Source: a virus. Taken from it: a stretch of 48,355 nt of DNA. The position numbers and the translations under genes were made by a program. The stretch covers positions 1 through 48,355 of the IMG/VR virus record IMGVR_UViG_3300033823_000022; one strand, given 5' to 3'. Numbering within the stretch: the first letter of the stretch is position 1; each line of letters opens with the position of its first letter. Positions 22,003 through 29,814 of the stretch are shown one piece after another. The notes under the pieces are model-generated. The model saw only the letters and a list, made by a program, of their open reading frames with translations, had not been told where the DNA came from and did no database searches.

Positions 22003-22227
22003 TCAACACCCGGAGGACGATTTATTGAGATTACAGGAATGCTTATTTATGTGACATTTATTATTAGCGTCTCGCCAGACCTTCCAGGCCGCGTGCATCA
22101 GGTTGGCTCTCTGTCTATCGCTCAGCGCCCGGTATCTCGGCAAAAGGAACTTCTGCCAGAAGTGGTTGAAGTGGGACCGCTCGGCGTCCATCTGTTCGGC
22201 GTGCGAGAGGTATTGAATCTCAGTCAT
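22003..22227 (-). CDS. Hypothetical small protein downstream of helicase
   Basis: 74 residues from ATG 22227, which overlaps the helicase stop (ATGACTGA); the longer frame to 22284 lies within the helicase gene. Contains FNHFWQKFLLPRYRALSDRQ and a Lys/Asn-rich tail, helical. Function unknown. Confidence 0.65.
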   Translation of the reverse strand: MTEIQYLSHAEQMDAERSHFNHFWQKFLLPRYRALSDRQRANLMHAAWKVWRDANNKCHINKHSCNLNKSSSGC

Positions 22228-23530
22228 TTGTGGGATTTCTTTTGTCTGGAATGTCCTGCTGTTGAATGGCACCCATGTTCTCAAATCGGCAGTAGGTCCC
22301 GTTGAACTTTAGATCGCACGTTCCTGTTTCACCGTCCCGCTGCTTCGCTACTGTCAATGTTGATTTATCTCCTGACTTGTCCCGGTGAAGCAATCCAACG
22401 CAATCGGCGTCTCGCTCGATCTGTCCCGAGTCAGCCAGGTCAGACAGTCTGGGTGAACGGCCCTTGTCCTTTTCTGGTTCACGATTCAACTGAGCCAAGG
22501 TCACAAACGCGCAGCGAATCTCAACTGCGAGCGCGCGCAACATGCCCGAAACTTCACCCACCTCATACGTGCGTTTTTCATGCCTCATGGATGGCCGAAT
22601 CTTTTGCAGGTAATCAATCACGACGAGCTTTAAGTTGTGATCGCGGTGCAGTTTCCGCAGATCTCCACAAATCTGATTGATGTCCAGACCGCCGATTCCG
22701 TTAAGCATGTGAAGTGGAGATTTTTTCAGCGCGTCTTGAAATCTCGGGAATGCGGCAAACTGGCCTTTGTTGAACTGTCCATTCCTGAGAGTCCACATGG
22801 GTATGTTGGCCCACGATGACAATATCCGGCTGGCTATTGCGTCCGGGCTCATTTCAAGGGTTACAAACGCCGTCGCGTGGTGATCTCGCAGGCAAATCCT
22901 CTCAACCATGTTGCAAGCCAAAGCAGTCTTTCCGACGCTTGGCCGAGCGGCTATTATCGTCTGTTCCCCAGATTGAAGGCCGTCTGTGAGATCGTCGAAA
23001 CGATCAAAACCAGTAACCAATCCTGAACGAGCTCCGTCCAGATTAAAGCGTTTCTCAAGCCGGTCTGTGAGTAGGGCCGCGCATTGCTTAGATGAAATCG
23101 CCTTCCCGAGCCCGCGATTCTGCAATTGTTTAGCCTGCTCTGCGAACGTCCCAACGTCTAAAGTTCCAGCATCCGCGGCGGCAGATATGCTGGCTGAGAA
23201 TTGCAGCGCGTCTCGCCGGCCAGCCTGTTCCTCAATCTCGATCTGATAATTGGTCCAGTTCTCCGGGCTCGGAAGGTTGGATAATTCCTGTTGCATTCTC
23301 AAAAACAGTTCCGGTGCTGATCGGCTTAGGCCCATCAGCACCGGAACTTGCGGGTCATCAATCCCTTTCACGTGCATAGCCTGTGCTGTCTCGATGATTG
23401 ACCTGGGCGCCTCGCAGTAAAACCGGCTAGATTCAATGGCTGGAAGAATGGCTGGATTCTCGAGAGCGCAGGCCACTAGTAGCCATTCGGCAGCTTCGCA
23501 GTGCGGGGGGAGCTGGTCTTGATCACTCAT
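22220..23530 (-). CDS. DnaB-like replicative DNA helicase
   Basis: 436 residues from ATG 23530 (ATGA overlap with the upstream gene). An N-terminal helical domain (about 1-130) is followed by a RecA-like ATPase: Walker A ARPSVGKTA (about 195-203), a TLEMS stretch (224-228), Walker B LVVIDYLQ (about 302-309) and the C-terminal Q-I-E-R-D-A-D sensor region. The complete family layout. Hexameric helicase for phage replication, probably loaded by the DUF1376 protein upstream. Confidence 0.92.
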   Translation of the reverse strand: MSDQDQLPPHCEAAEWLLVACALENPAILPAIESSRFYCEAPRSIIETAQAMHVKGIDDPQVPVLMGLSRSAPELFLRMQQELSNLPSPENWTNYQIEIEEQAGRRDALQFSASISAAADAGTLDVGTFAEQAKQLQNRGLGKAISSKQCAALLTDRLEKRFNLDGARSGLVTGFDRFDDLTDGLQSGEQTIIAARPSVGKTALACNMVERICLRDHHATAFVTLEMSPDAIASRILSSWANIPMWTLRNGQFNKGQFAAFPRFQDALKKSPLHMLNGIGGLDINQICGDLRKLHRDHNLKLVVIDYLQKIRPSMRHEKRTYEVGEVSGMLRALAVEIRCAFVTLAQLNREPEKDKGRSPRLSDLADSGQIERDADCVGLLHRDKSGDKSTLTVAKQRDGETGTCDLKFNGTYCRFENMGAIQQQDIPDKRNPTND

Positions 23531-24312
23531 TGCGCCTCTTGGACCATACGCTTCGCGTCCGTAACCCATGCCCCTTTGTAGAACATCTCCCACATACCTC
23601 GCGCTCCAGGCCTTTCCCTCTTGTCTCCCTCTTTTGGAGGTCCAGCCTGCGAAATTGGATGTTCTCTCCCGTTTCTATTCGCAATTTCCTGCTCCCTGCT
23701 TTGCTGGAATGACTTGCACGCCTTCAAATGGCTGCCAAAATCTCGGATCAGAACATCGCGCGAGTCTCGACCTCCGCGTCCAGCCGCAAGATTCCAGGTT
23801 GATACCGCGAAAGATTTGTCCACGCCTATAAATTCCGCTATCGTTTCAGCCTCCTTTTCATTCTTCGGAAATCCATGCGGAAGCTCTATAGAGAGAGTAG
23901 GTGAAGGTGAAGGTGAAGGTGAAGGTGAAGAGGACATTGTTACATGTTCTGTTACAGTGTTTGTAACAGCCTCCCTTTTTGACTGTAACGCTCGCCTTGC
24001 CGACTCTGTTCGCTTCTGTTGCGCATTGGCATTGTTCTTGGCATTGTTTAGTTCCCTAGTAACTCGGTTATGAGTCCAATGGCCATCTGAATCGATGAAA
24101 AAAGAGGCTATTCTAGAGCGGATTGATAACCACTCGGAAGGTTGAAGGTGAACTATCCTAGCGAGGTCTCCATCATCATTCGGAAGCATTCCTCCACGAC
24201 ACCAGCAAGCGTCTATAAGAAGTCGGTAGGCTCCATGTTCAAGGGTGGTTAGGTGCTGAGTGTCGCGCTGATAGTCTCCAGGATACCACGGCATCCAAAT
24301 ATCAATCTTCAT
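23527..24312 (-). CDS. DUF1376 replication-associated protein
   Basis: 261 residues from ATG 24312 (ATGA overlap). N-terminal DUF1376 domain: MPWYPGDYQRDTQHLTTLEH, GAYRLLIDACWCRGGMLPND and a final W-x-x-x-R stretch. A low-complexity SPSPSPSPSPT linker comes from hexanucleotide repeats at about 23900-23930. The C-terminal part has GRGGRDSRDVLIRDFGSHLK. DUF1376 proteins sit beside phage helicases and are thought to act like replication initiator/helicase loader proteins. Confidence 0.85.
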   Translation of the reverse strand: MKIDIWMPWYPGDYQRDTQHLTTLEHGAYRLLIDACWCRGGMLPNDDGDLARIVHLQPSEWLSIRSRIASFFIDSDGHWTHNRVTRELNNAKNNANAQQKRTESARRALQSKREAVTNTVTEHVTMSSSPSPSPSPSPTLSIELPHGFPKNEKEAETIAEFIGVDKSFAVSTWNLAAGRGGRDSRDVLIRDFGSHLKACKSFQQSREQEIANRNGREHPISQAGPPKEGDKRERPGARGMWEMFYKGAWVTDAKRMVQEAQ

Positions 24313-24638
24313 AGCCACCCCTTAAGGGATATGTTATATGGAGGCTTGAAATTAACAATGACCAGCTTTTCAGCAGATCGGAGGTCACATTCCGGAACTG
24401 TTACAAAGAATGTCACAACGTCAACCAGCGCTTCCAAGGTTCTTTTTACCGGATGATTAGAGCACCTTTTAGCGATGCTCTTCGACATTCCAACGTAAAG
24501 TGGCTTGTATTCTACACGGTTGGGTAATATGTCTCGGCTTGCGAATAAATAAAGCCCAGGGCCGTATGGAAGAGGCTTAAAGTCTGGCCCGTAGCTATTA
24601 GGCGTTCTCCACTCTTCAGGATCGAATGTATTTTTCAA
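24309..24638 (-). CDS. GIY-YIG nuclease-domain protein
   Basis: 109 residues; I choose TTG 24638 because GGGAGGCAAA lies just before it (the frame is open to 24677). GPGLYLFAS supplies the GIY strand, LYVGMSKSIAKRCSNH the YVG strand and catalytic Arg, and SAEKLVIVNFKPPYN the catalytic Glu and final N. Single-domain GIY-YIG proteins include homing and repair-type endonucleases; no intron is seen next to it. Coupled to the DUF1376 gene by ATGA. Confidence 0.82.
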   Translation of the reverse strand: MKNTFDPEEWRTPNSYGPDFKPLPYGPGLYLFASRDILPNRVEYKPLYVGMSKSIAKRCSNHPVKRTLEALVDVVTFFVTVPECDLRSAEKLVIVNFKPPYNISLKGWL

Positions 24639-24777
24639 TTTGCCTCCCGTTGGATGAAAACTCAATCGTGCCGCCAACGCAGGTTGTGACCGTCCGCTGG
24701 GAAGCGAGAGGAGTCCCGCGAGACGGCACGGTTGAATCTTCGGATTTAAGAACGGTCACGCATTCATATTCCCACAC
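24616..24777 (-). CDS. Possible small protein (53 residues)
   Basis: GTG 24777 opens a frame reading WEYECVTVLKSEDSTVPSRG and ending GRQIEKYIRS. Upstream in the same frame is a separate 9-codon ORF ending in TGA. It overlaps the nuclease gene by 23 bp. Composition is protein-like but no family is recognised; a short non-coding gap is the alternative. Confidence 0.45.
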   Translation of the reverse strand: MWEYECVTVLKSEDSTVPSRGTPLASQRTVTTCVGGTIEFSSNGRQIEKYIRS

Positions 24778-24810
24778 TCAGTCCGCATCAGCAAGCACTA
24801 TTTTCACACT

Positions 24811-25005
24811 TTATCCTCCGTCCTCCGCGCGTCTGGCAGGAAGGCGCTCGGCATTCGGATCGCCGGCCAGCGCCGCCTGCAAATCCCGCTCAGCGGCGGC
24901 GACATCAAGTTCGTAGCGGCAGTCCTTGAACGCACGCAGGGCGCGGAGGATGCGATCCAGACGCTCAGCCCGGGCGGTGAGGTCGGCAAGTTCGGCGGGG
25001 GTCAT
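24811..25005 (-). CDS. Small coiled-coil protein
   Basis: 64 residues from ATG 25005 (ATGA overlap upstream; the frame is open to 25125). Helical with heptads: TPAELADLTARAERLDRILR and AAAERDLQAALAGD. Function unknown. Confidence 0.68.
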   Translation of the reverse strand: MTPAELADLTARAERLDRILRALRAFKDCRYELDVAAAERDLQAALAGDPNAERLPARRAEDGG

Positions 25006-25304
25006 AACAGTTCCAGATGCTTCGGCGGCTCCGGTCGCCAGAAGCGAATCGCGTAGAGCTTCCGGTTCAGCAGTTCGTTCATCCCAGGATAAAAGCGCAG
25101 CACCAGCATATCGCTCAGCGTCCAAACCTCGGGATCGGGGTTCAGGGACTCGCTTGGGGTGTTGGTGAACACGGTCAGGCGGTAGGGGTTGGCGTCGTCG
25201 TCGGGCAGCGCCGCGTGCTGTCCCTGCGAGGTTCGTGCCACGACGCCGGACGCTTCGTAGTGCGGCGCGTCCGGGCTGGTTTTTCGTTGATGTGATGTTT
25301 TCAT
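25002..25304 (-). CDS. Hypothetical protein, 100 residues
   Basis: ATG 25304 overlaps the upstream stop (ATGA). Contains GQHAALPDDDANPYRLTVFT and WTLSDMLVLRFYPGMNELLN, suggesting a compact alpha/beta fold. No family recognised. Confidence 0.68.
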   Translation of the reverse strand: MKTSHQRKTSPDAPHYEASGVVARTSQGQHAALPDDDANPYRLTVFTNTPSESLNPDPEVWTLSDMLVLRFYPGMNELLNRKLYAIRFWRPEPPKHLELL

Positions 25305-25471
25305 TCGTTGGGTTCGACCGAAATCACTTTCCATTCTCGCTGATCGGTTTCATTCTCATAATCGGCTACCTCGAACGGCTCATCGTGAGCCTTCGCGTGA
25401 GTGCATTCGTGGGTAATGATCTCTTTCGTGACGACGCACTCCAGAGTCACAATCCAGCTTCGAGTCTTCAC
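25301..25471 (-). CDS. Small hypothetical protein, 56 residues
   Basis: GTG 25471 overlaps the upstream stop (GTGA) and its stop overlaps ATG 25304 (ATGA). The sequence begins MKTRSWIVTLECVVTKEIIT and has a cluster of His and Cys (THECTHAKAHDE), then an acidic C-terminus. Double coupling and normal composition support it as real. Confidence 0.7.
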   Translation of the reverse strand: MKTRSWIVTLECVVTKEIITHECTHAKAHDEPFEVADYENETDQREWKVISVEPNE

Positions 25472-25725
25472 GCGGCCTCCGTGGCCGGCGTCTTCGGCGA
25501 CCTTTTCTTGCCCTTGTCGCTGCGCGGTTTCTTGGACTTCGGTTGGCAGGTGAGTATGGCCACAACCTCGTCAGTGTGAGCGACGATCCAAGCTGCTGAA
25601 TTTGTGTCGGATTCGGTGGGAGAATTTTCTGCCCCCATCAGGGCGAGCAGTTCATTCTGCTGCGCTTCCTCGATGGTTTTGAACCAGCGCTCTCCAGTTC
25701 GGTATCCGGGTGCAATCGTAATCAC
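25468..25725 (-). CDS. Hypothetical protein, 85 residues
   Basis: GTG 25725 overlaps the upstream stop (GTGA) and is preceded by GGAGGGTG. N-terminal alpha/beta part (GYRTGERWFKTIEEAQQNEL) and a Lys-rich C-terminus (SKKPRSDKGKKRSPK). Function unknown. Confidence 0.68.
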   Translation of the reverse strand: MITIAPGYRTGERWFKTIEEAQQNELLALMGAENSPTESDTNSAAWIVAHTDEVVAILTCQPKSKKPRSDKGKKRSPKTPATEAA

Positions 25726-26117
25726 TTGTCACCCTCCGTCTTCGCCGTTTTGATCTTTCCGTTTGCGAAGTCGTGAAACTGCTTCGCGGTCACTGTCACC
25801 GGGTCCGTGCCCGGCGTTGAAATGGTGATGGTGTCCACTCCTTTGAACGGCAACTTGCCTTGGTCCGGGTCAGGGATGGCGCATTCCGCCGTGGCCTTGT
25901 ATCGCACGCCCCAGGACAGGTCGGTGGTCATCTTGTCGCCGTCGAGGTCCAGCGTGATGGACAGAGCGAGCTTGAATTTCGGCGCGGTCTCGTTGGCCTG
26001 CGCCTCTTCCGCGCAAGAATCCCACGCTTCGGGGAGCTTTTCTTCGTTCTCTTTAACGAGAGCGCACAGGTTTCGCGCGGCTTCGTTGGATATGGCTAGT
26101 AGTTTTGCGTTCTTCAT
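25722..26117 (-). CDS. Hypothetical protein, 131 residues
   Basis: Helical start (LLAISNEAARNLCALVKENE), then a beta-rich part (FKLALSITLDLDGDKMTTDL) and TITISTPGTDPVTVTAKQFH near the end. The layout resembles small phage proteins of early operons. No family recognised. Confidence 0.7.
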   Translation of the reverse strand: MKNAKLLAISNEAARNLCALVKENEEKLPEAWDSCAEEAQANETAPKFKLALSITLDLDGDKMTTDLSWGVRYKATAECAIPDPDQGKLPFKGVDTITISTPGTDPVTVTAKQFHDFANGKIKTAKTEGDK

Positions 26118-26138
26118 TGGTGTCTTTCTTGGTTGGTG

Positions 26139-26327
26139 TTAATCATACTTGCTCAAAATAGCTGAACTGCACTTCGCGCAGATCGTGTGCGATACACGGG
26201 GCAGTCGTATTGAGTCTGTCAGGCGACGGCCCGGCAAGGGTATCCACGCTTGACGCACCCTGTGCTTGCACCACGAGCAATCAATGCTGGTGGTCAACCA
26301 AAACCAAAGTCGTTTCATCGCAGTCAT
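26139..26327 (-). CDS. Small Cys-rich protein, probable zinc ribbon
   Basis: 62 residues; CSWCKHRV and CAKCSSA give two C-x2-C pairs about 30 residues apart, a typical zinc-ribbon spacing. The ATG overlaps the upstream stop (ATGA). Function unknown. Confidence 0.65.
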   Translation of the reverse strand: MTAMKRLWFWLTTSIDCSWCKHRVRQAWIPLPGRRLTDSIRLPRVSHTICAKCSSAILSKYD

Positions 26328-26623
26328 TGGGACTCCTCCAGCAATTGGCGCGCTGCGGCGTACACATCGTTTTCATGCTCGATCAGCCTTCCGGTGATTT
26401 CGCATTTCCCAACGATTGCGACTAAACCGCGCAACGCCTCGACCATCGCCGTGCGCTGGTTGCACGCCCGGACAATCATCCGCGCATCCGCAATCCGTTG
26501 CGCTTCTCTAGGCCGGCTCATGGTGCAGAGCCGTTCCAGTCCTTCGCTTACGGTGATATAGACTTCTGAGTTGTCGCGCTCGACGTGAAGCAGTTCGGGC
26601 GGGGGAAGGGCGGGGGTGTTCAT
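26324..26623 (-). CDS. Hypothetical early protein, 99 residues
   Basis: Mainly helical C-terminal two thirds (REAQRIADARMIVRACNQRT, then a YAAARQLLEES end), following a P-rich start. Resembles small phage proteins with an A-R-x-I-V-x-A-x-N-x-H-like motif. ATGA overlaps link it to both neighbours. Confidence 0.66.
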   Translation of the reverse strand: MNTPALPPPELLHVERDNSEVYITVSEGLERLCTMSRPREAQRIADARMIVRACNQRTAMVEALRGLVAIVGKCEITGRLIEHENDVYAAARQLLEESQ

Positions 26624-26925
26624 AGGCTTAGCGCGAGTCCCGTCATTCCCTCAATCACTTGCCGCAGGCCATCGTTGTAAACACCGCTGTTCTCAACCAC
26701 CAGGCGCGAGGCCAGGCCGCGAGTTTTGAAAAGCTGCACAGTGTAGGTGTCGGAAGCGTCAAGAGTCACGACGACCTTGTTCCCCCGCACGCTGCCGCGA
26801 ATGTCGAAGCGCAGGGAATCAGCATCCCCCCACTTCTGCCGCGTGCCCATCATAAAGAACGCCCGGGAGCCAATCTGCTCCGCGATGGTGTTGGCTACCG
26901 TGAGAACATTTGCTGCTTGATTCAT
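26620..26925 (-). CDS. Conserved-type phage hypothetical protein, 101 residues
   Basis: ATG 26925. TVANTIAEQIGSRAFFMMGT, LRFDIRGSVRGNKVVVTLDA and DTYTVQLFKTRG form a pattern I recognise from many phage early regions, ending L-R-Q-V-I-E-x-x-T-G-L-A-L-S-L. Function unknown in the family. Confidence 0.75.
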   Translation of the reverse strand: MNQAANVLTVANTIAEQIGSRAFFMMGTRQKWGDADSLRFDIRGSVRGNKVVVTLDASDTYTVQLFKTRGLASRLVVENSGVYNDGLRQVIEGMTGLALSL

Positions 26926-26932
26926 AATCAAT

Positions 26933-27253
26933 CTACTCCAATTTCTTAGTTATTACCAGCCGGCGCTCGGCCCGTTGCTGGCGCTGGGCGGCGAGCCTCA
27001 CAGCCTTGGCTGCTTTGCGGGCGCGGGCTCTCTCCAGGAGGTCGCGGCCCACGCGGCAGCGGAGGGCGTAGCGGTACACGTCAACCACAGCCAGGCTTTC
27101 GGCGCGGCGGGTTCCGAGCGGGCGAAGTTCCAGACGGTCGGGAATGCCCTCGCGGCCAGGAACGAACGCAACTACAATTCTGCGGCCACGGTCGGCACCG
27201 AATGAGCCGTCCAAGGGTTCGACGCTGACACGCTTGACGGGGGAGGAGACCAT
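26933..27253 (-). CDS. Basic hypothetical phage protein, 106 residues
   Basis: Beta-like N-terminal half (RRIVVAFVPGREGIPDRLEL, then RPLGTRRAESLAVVDVYRYA) and a basic helical C-terminus (RARKAAKAVRLAAQRQQRAE). Possibly nucleic-acid binding. The start overlaps the upstream stop (TAATG). Confidence 0.7.
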   Translation of the reverse strand: MVSSPVKRVSVEPLDGSFGADRGRRIVVAFVPGREGIPDRLELRPLGTRRAESLAVVDVYRYALRCRVGRDLLERARARKAAKAVRLAAQRQQRAERRLVITKKLE

Positions 27254-27531
27254 TACTTACCCCCTTCCGAGAGGGCGGCTTCCAGATCGCCGGTTGCAAG
27301 CTGGCCCTGCTTCCGTGTTCGCACCAGGTTTGCGCAACGCAGGCGATCAGCGGCGAATTTCAATAACAGCTTCAGCCGGTCGCGCTCGGCCAGCAGGGAG
27401 TCGCGCTCGCGCTCGAGCCTTCGCGCAAATTCGCCCGTCACGGTCGCGCACGACCAGAAGCCAATAGGCAGCGCCTCCGCTTGGTCGGTTTCCGGGGTGT
27501 CGGAAATGAATGCCGATGGTTGCGCGCTCAC
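27253..27531 (-). CDS. Hypothetical coiled-coil phage protein, 92 residues
   Basis: GTG 27531 overlaps the upstream stop (GTGA). Contains a T-P-E-T-D motif near the N-terminus and FARRLERERDSLLAERDRLK, the combination seen in many small phage early proteins. Function unknown. Confidence 0.7.
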   Translation of the reverse strand: MSAQPSAFISDTPETDQAEALPIGFWSCATVTGEFARRLERERDSLLAERDRLKLLLKFAADRLRCANLVRTRKQGQLATGDLEAALSEGGK

Positions 27532-27803
27532 AGTCCCGCCTTTCGGCGCGCCTCATCCGCCGCGATAGCGTGATCCAGCCGCATGGCTGCAATTCCAAAT
27601 TCAGCCGATGGCGGGGCAGGATTGGAACAGCAGAGGCGTAATTCCAACACGCCTCGGCTGATTACGGTCAATTCCACGTACTGCCCCGGCTCAAATCCAA
27701 GCTGGCGCAACCACTGGCCTTTGAGTCTAACCTTAGACGGCGGGCAGTGCTTGTAGCGTTTGCTGCAATCCGAATTTGCTTCAATCTTCAATTTGCGTTT
27801 CAT
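27528..27803 (-). CDS. SymE-like toxin-fold protein
   Basis: 91 residues from ATG 27803, with AAAGGAAACACC before it. The core, SKVRLKGQWLRQLGFEPGQY followed by VELTVISRGVLELRL, matches the SymE family, an AbrB-related swapped-hairpin fold. In E. coli SymE is an SOS-induced toxin that cleaves or condenses nucleic acid. Here it is embedded in a phage operon; antisense control is not obvious. Extra C-terminal helix of about 25 residues. Confidence 0.75.
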   Translation of the reverse strand: MKRKLKIEANSDCSKRYKHCPPSKVRLKGQWLRQLGFEPGQYVELTVISRGVLELRLCCSNPAPPSAEFGIAAMRLDHAIAADEARRKAGL

Positions 27804-27814
27804 GGTGTTTCCTT

Positions 27815-28105
27815 TCAAAAGGGATTCTCGCCGGGGCCAGTATCCTGCATTGTTTGCGCCGCTAGCTGCAAAGCATCTACGCGTTGCACGTCTTGAGACG
27901 TTACCGGCGGCAATTCCAGCGTTTCTTCTGTTTCATCCTCCACTGCCCCGATGATGTCAACGTTCACCCGTTTCATGGTACACCATTCCGCAACACGTTC
28001 GCGGGGGACTTCCATTCCAACTGATAGCTGTGTCGTGTTGCTGAATCGAGCAACGCGGAAAGTGTCCGGTCCGCTCTGGCGCAAATAGACTTTGCAAATC
28101 TTCAC
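27815..28105 (-). CDS. Hypothetical protein, 96 residues
   Basis: GTG 28105 has AGGAGG six bases upstream and overlaps the upstream stop (GTGA). Beta-like N-terminus (MKICKVYLRQSGPDTFRVAR), an acidic centre and an amphipathic end. No family recognised. Confidence 0.68.
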   Translation of the reverse strand: MKICKVYLRQSGPDTFRVARFSNTTQLSVGMEVPRERVAEWCTMKRVNVDIIGAVEDETEETLELPPVTSQDVQRVDALQLAAQTMQDTGPGENPF

Positions 28106-28401
28106 GCCTTGCCTCCTGACAGCGCCCGCGAGATTGCCGACAGGCACGCATACTCAGTAAACCCGCCGCGAGTCTTAAAGGACGGATACAGCCCTGGATA
28201 ATCGCACACGATGCCCAGCGGCTTAAGCAATGCCTCTGCTTGCGTACGATACTTGTCGCAAAGCCCGTTGCCCCGGTCCAGTGCCAACGAGCTGCCCGAG
28301 TTGTTGCCGCGCTCCCACGCCAGCGCCGCGCGCCGGAATAGCTGTTCGCACTTGTCGGCCAGTTGGCTCGCCTCTAACACCGTCATTTTAATTTTGCTCA
28401 T
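28102..28401 (-). CDS. Hypothetical protein, 99 residues
   Basis: Helical N-terminus (MTVLEASQLADKCEQLFRRA) then GNNSGSSLALDRGNGLCDKY and a helical hairpin, ending with SAISRALSGGKA. Function unknown. Confidence 0.66.
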   Translation of the reverse strand: MSKIKMTVLEASQLADKCEQLFRRAALAWERGNNSGSSLALDRGNGLCDKYRTQAEALLKPLGIVCDYPGLYPSFKTRGGFTEYACLSAISRALSGGKA

Positions 28402-28416
28402 CTACGTTTTCCTTTG

Positions 28417-28722
28417 TTACTTCCCGGCGGAATTGCCGGAAATCGTTTTTCGGGCGCGGTCGCACTTGATACCTAGCGAGCTATCCTGCTTTGGAAGGTG
28501 CGTCAGGTCCAGATACTCCACCAGGTCTCGCAGAACTTCCTTCAGCCGGTCGCGCCTCATCTTTTCCAGTTCAAGTTCCTTCCGAAGACGTTCGATTTCC
28601 TGGAGGTCTCGCTCGACACCCGCCGCATAAGCCTCTGACTGAAAATGCCAAAGCGCGGCCACGAACTCCTTTTCGTCGCCGTACACTTTCCAGTCGGCTA
28701 TAAATTCGGCTACGGTTTTCAT
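28417..28722 (-). CDS. Coiled-coil hypothetical protein, 101 residues
   Basis: The N-terminal domain (MKTVAEFIADWKVYGDEKEF) precedes a long charged coiled coil (DLQEIERLRKELELEKMRRD) through residue 70 and a polar tail. Function unknown. Confidence 0.68.
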   Translation of the reverse strand: MKTVAEFIADWKVYGDEKEFVAALWHFQSEAYAAGVERDLQEIERLRKELELEKMRRDRLKEVLRDLVEYLDLTHLPKQDSSLGIKCDRARKTISGNSAGK

Positions 28723-28725
28723 AAA

Positions 28726-28920
28726 TTACGCTTTCGGCAGAAGCTCAATTTCTCGCAGTGTGTTTTGCGCGTGCGTACGCAGAACCATGTAGGAATGCCA
28801 CCAAGCTTCCATGGTGGACATCTTCCGCGCTTCGTCGAAACCAGGAATATTCTCGTGTGTCCTTGAGGCAATATAAACCAGAGCTTCTACTGCGCGTTGG
28901 AATTTCTCACTGTCAGTCAT
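28726..28920 (-). CDS. Small helical hypothetical protein, 64 residues
   Basis: Mostly helical (KFQRAVEALVYIASRTHENI, then MSTMEAWWHSYMVLRTHAQN). Resembles small phage proteins with repeated His and aromatic residues. ATGA overlap with the gene upstream. Confidence 0.64.
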   Translation of the reverse strand: MTDSEKFQRAVEALVYIASRTHENIPGFDEARKMSTMEAWWHSYMVLRTHAQNTLREIELLPKA

Positions 28921-29216
28921 AACTCATCACACTCGCATTCTGTCGCCCGAAGCCCGCAATGGATACAGCGCTCGTCATCGGGGTGGACCTCGCGCAGGCT
29001 GTCCATTTCCTGGCAACCATAGCAGGCGTCTTGCGGGTCGCCCATGCCGTCCCAGTCGCAAGAGCCGCAATGGACGTGAACCAAGAGACTGGCAGGCCGG
29101 GTCGCTTTTACGGCTTTTGCTTCAACATGGGGCCTTAACGCGTCAAGGTCACACTCGGCGCCATGCTGTCGGATTGCTCCGCTGCCAGCCTCAAATTGTA
29201 GTTGTTCCTGCTTCAC
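28917..29216 (-). CDS. Zinc-binding hypothetical protein, 99 residues
   Basis: GTG 29216 overlaps the tiny ORF's stop as GTGA; the frame is also open to TTG 29243. Two Cys clusters near the C-terminus, VHCGSCDWDG with CYGCQEM, and CIHCGLRATECECDEL, suggest two zinc sites. Function unknown. Confidence 0.68.
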   Translation of the reverse strand: MKQEQLQFEAGSGAIRQHGAECDLDALRPHVEAKAVKATRPASLLVHVHCGSCDWDGMGDPQDACYGCQEMDSLREVHPDDERCIHCGLRATECECDEL

Positions 29217-29281
29217 GGATACAGGGCGTAGCAAGGCAGGCAATACTCAGCCGCTTCCATCACTGTCATTTTGTTTTTCAT
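29213..29281 (-). CDS. Tiny ORF (22 residues)
   Basis: ATG 29281 overlaps the upstream stop (ATGA) and its stop overlaps GTG 29216 (GTGA). Encodes MKNKMTVMEAAEYCLPCYAL plus two residues, with a C-x2-C. Kept because of coupling on both sides. Confidence 0.45.
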   Translation of the reverse strand: MKNKMTVMEAAEYCLPCYALYP

Positions 29282-29607
29282 ATTGTTCTTTTGTTGACCA
29301 ATCTGAGCATTTCGTCTTCGCTGTCCCACACATCTTTGGCGCAGTTGGCGCGGATCACGCGCTCCACATGCCCCCAGAATTGAGTGAGGCCGCTATCCGA
29401 GCCGTCAGGACCGTCATCGTCTGGGCCGCATTGGTCGTCGCTGGCGATTTCCGACTCGATAGTGGCGCAGGTGTCGTCATCGCAGCGGAAGTAGATTTCA
29501 GACCCCCCCACGTCCGAAGCTCTGCGGAGTTCGGGCGCGTCCTCGTAGTCCGACGAGATTCCGAAGCCCAATCCGGTGTCACCGCTGTAGTCAGAGTATG
29601 TTTGCAT
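29278..29607 (-). CDS. Acidic hypothetical protein, likely first gene of the leftward operon
   Basis: 109 residues from ATG 29607 (GGAGAGACGAAAATAA upstream); the frame is open to 29739 but the extension covers the leader hairpin. Very acidic (CDDDTCATIESEIASDDQCG, then DDDGPDGSDSG), a composition often found in phage DNA-mimic or anti-host proteins; this is inference from charge only. Confidence 0.65.
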   Translation of the reverse strand: MQTYSDYSGDTGLGFGISSDYEDAPELRRASDVGGSEIYFRCDDDTCATIESEIASDDQCGPDDDGPDGSDSGLTQFWGHVERVIRANCAKDVWDSEDEMLRLVNKRTI

Positions 29608-29661
29608 ATTTATTTTCGTCTCTCCAATCGGTTGGCCAGCCGACTCGCACACGCGGGAAGA

Positions 29662-29731
29662 GATGAAGCAGCCCAGCGCACACGCGCCAGCCGGCCGACG
29701 GGTTTGAGAATTTGATTCTTGCTGCTTCATC
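29662..29731 (-). promoter_or_regulatory. Leader region with long inverted repeat before the leftward operon
   Basis: A perfect 10-bp inverted repeat (GATGAAGCAG at 29662-29671, CTGCTTCATC at 29722-29731) encloses a small AGAAT/ATTCT hairpin. It would form in the transcript 55 bases before ATG 29607. It may be an attenuator or a processing site. The rest of the 29608-29925 gap holds the operator array below. Confidence 0.45.
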
Positions 29732-29814
29732 TGCATCACACATAAGCTATTGCCGCGCCAACCGAATAACTGAGATTTACCTCAGCATTCTGCCAATCTG
29801 TCCCGTTTTGAGAC

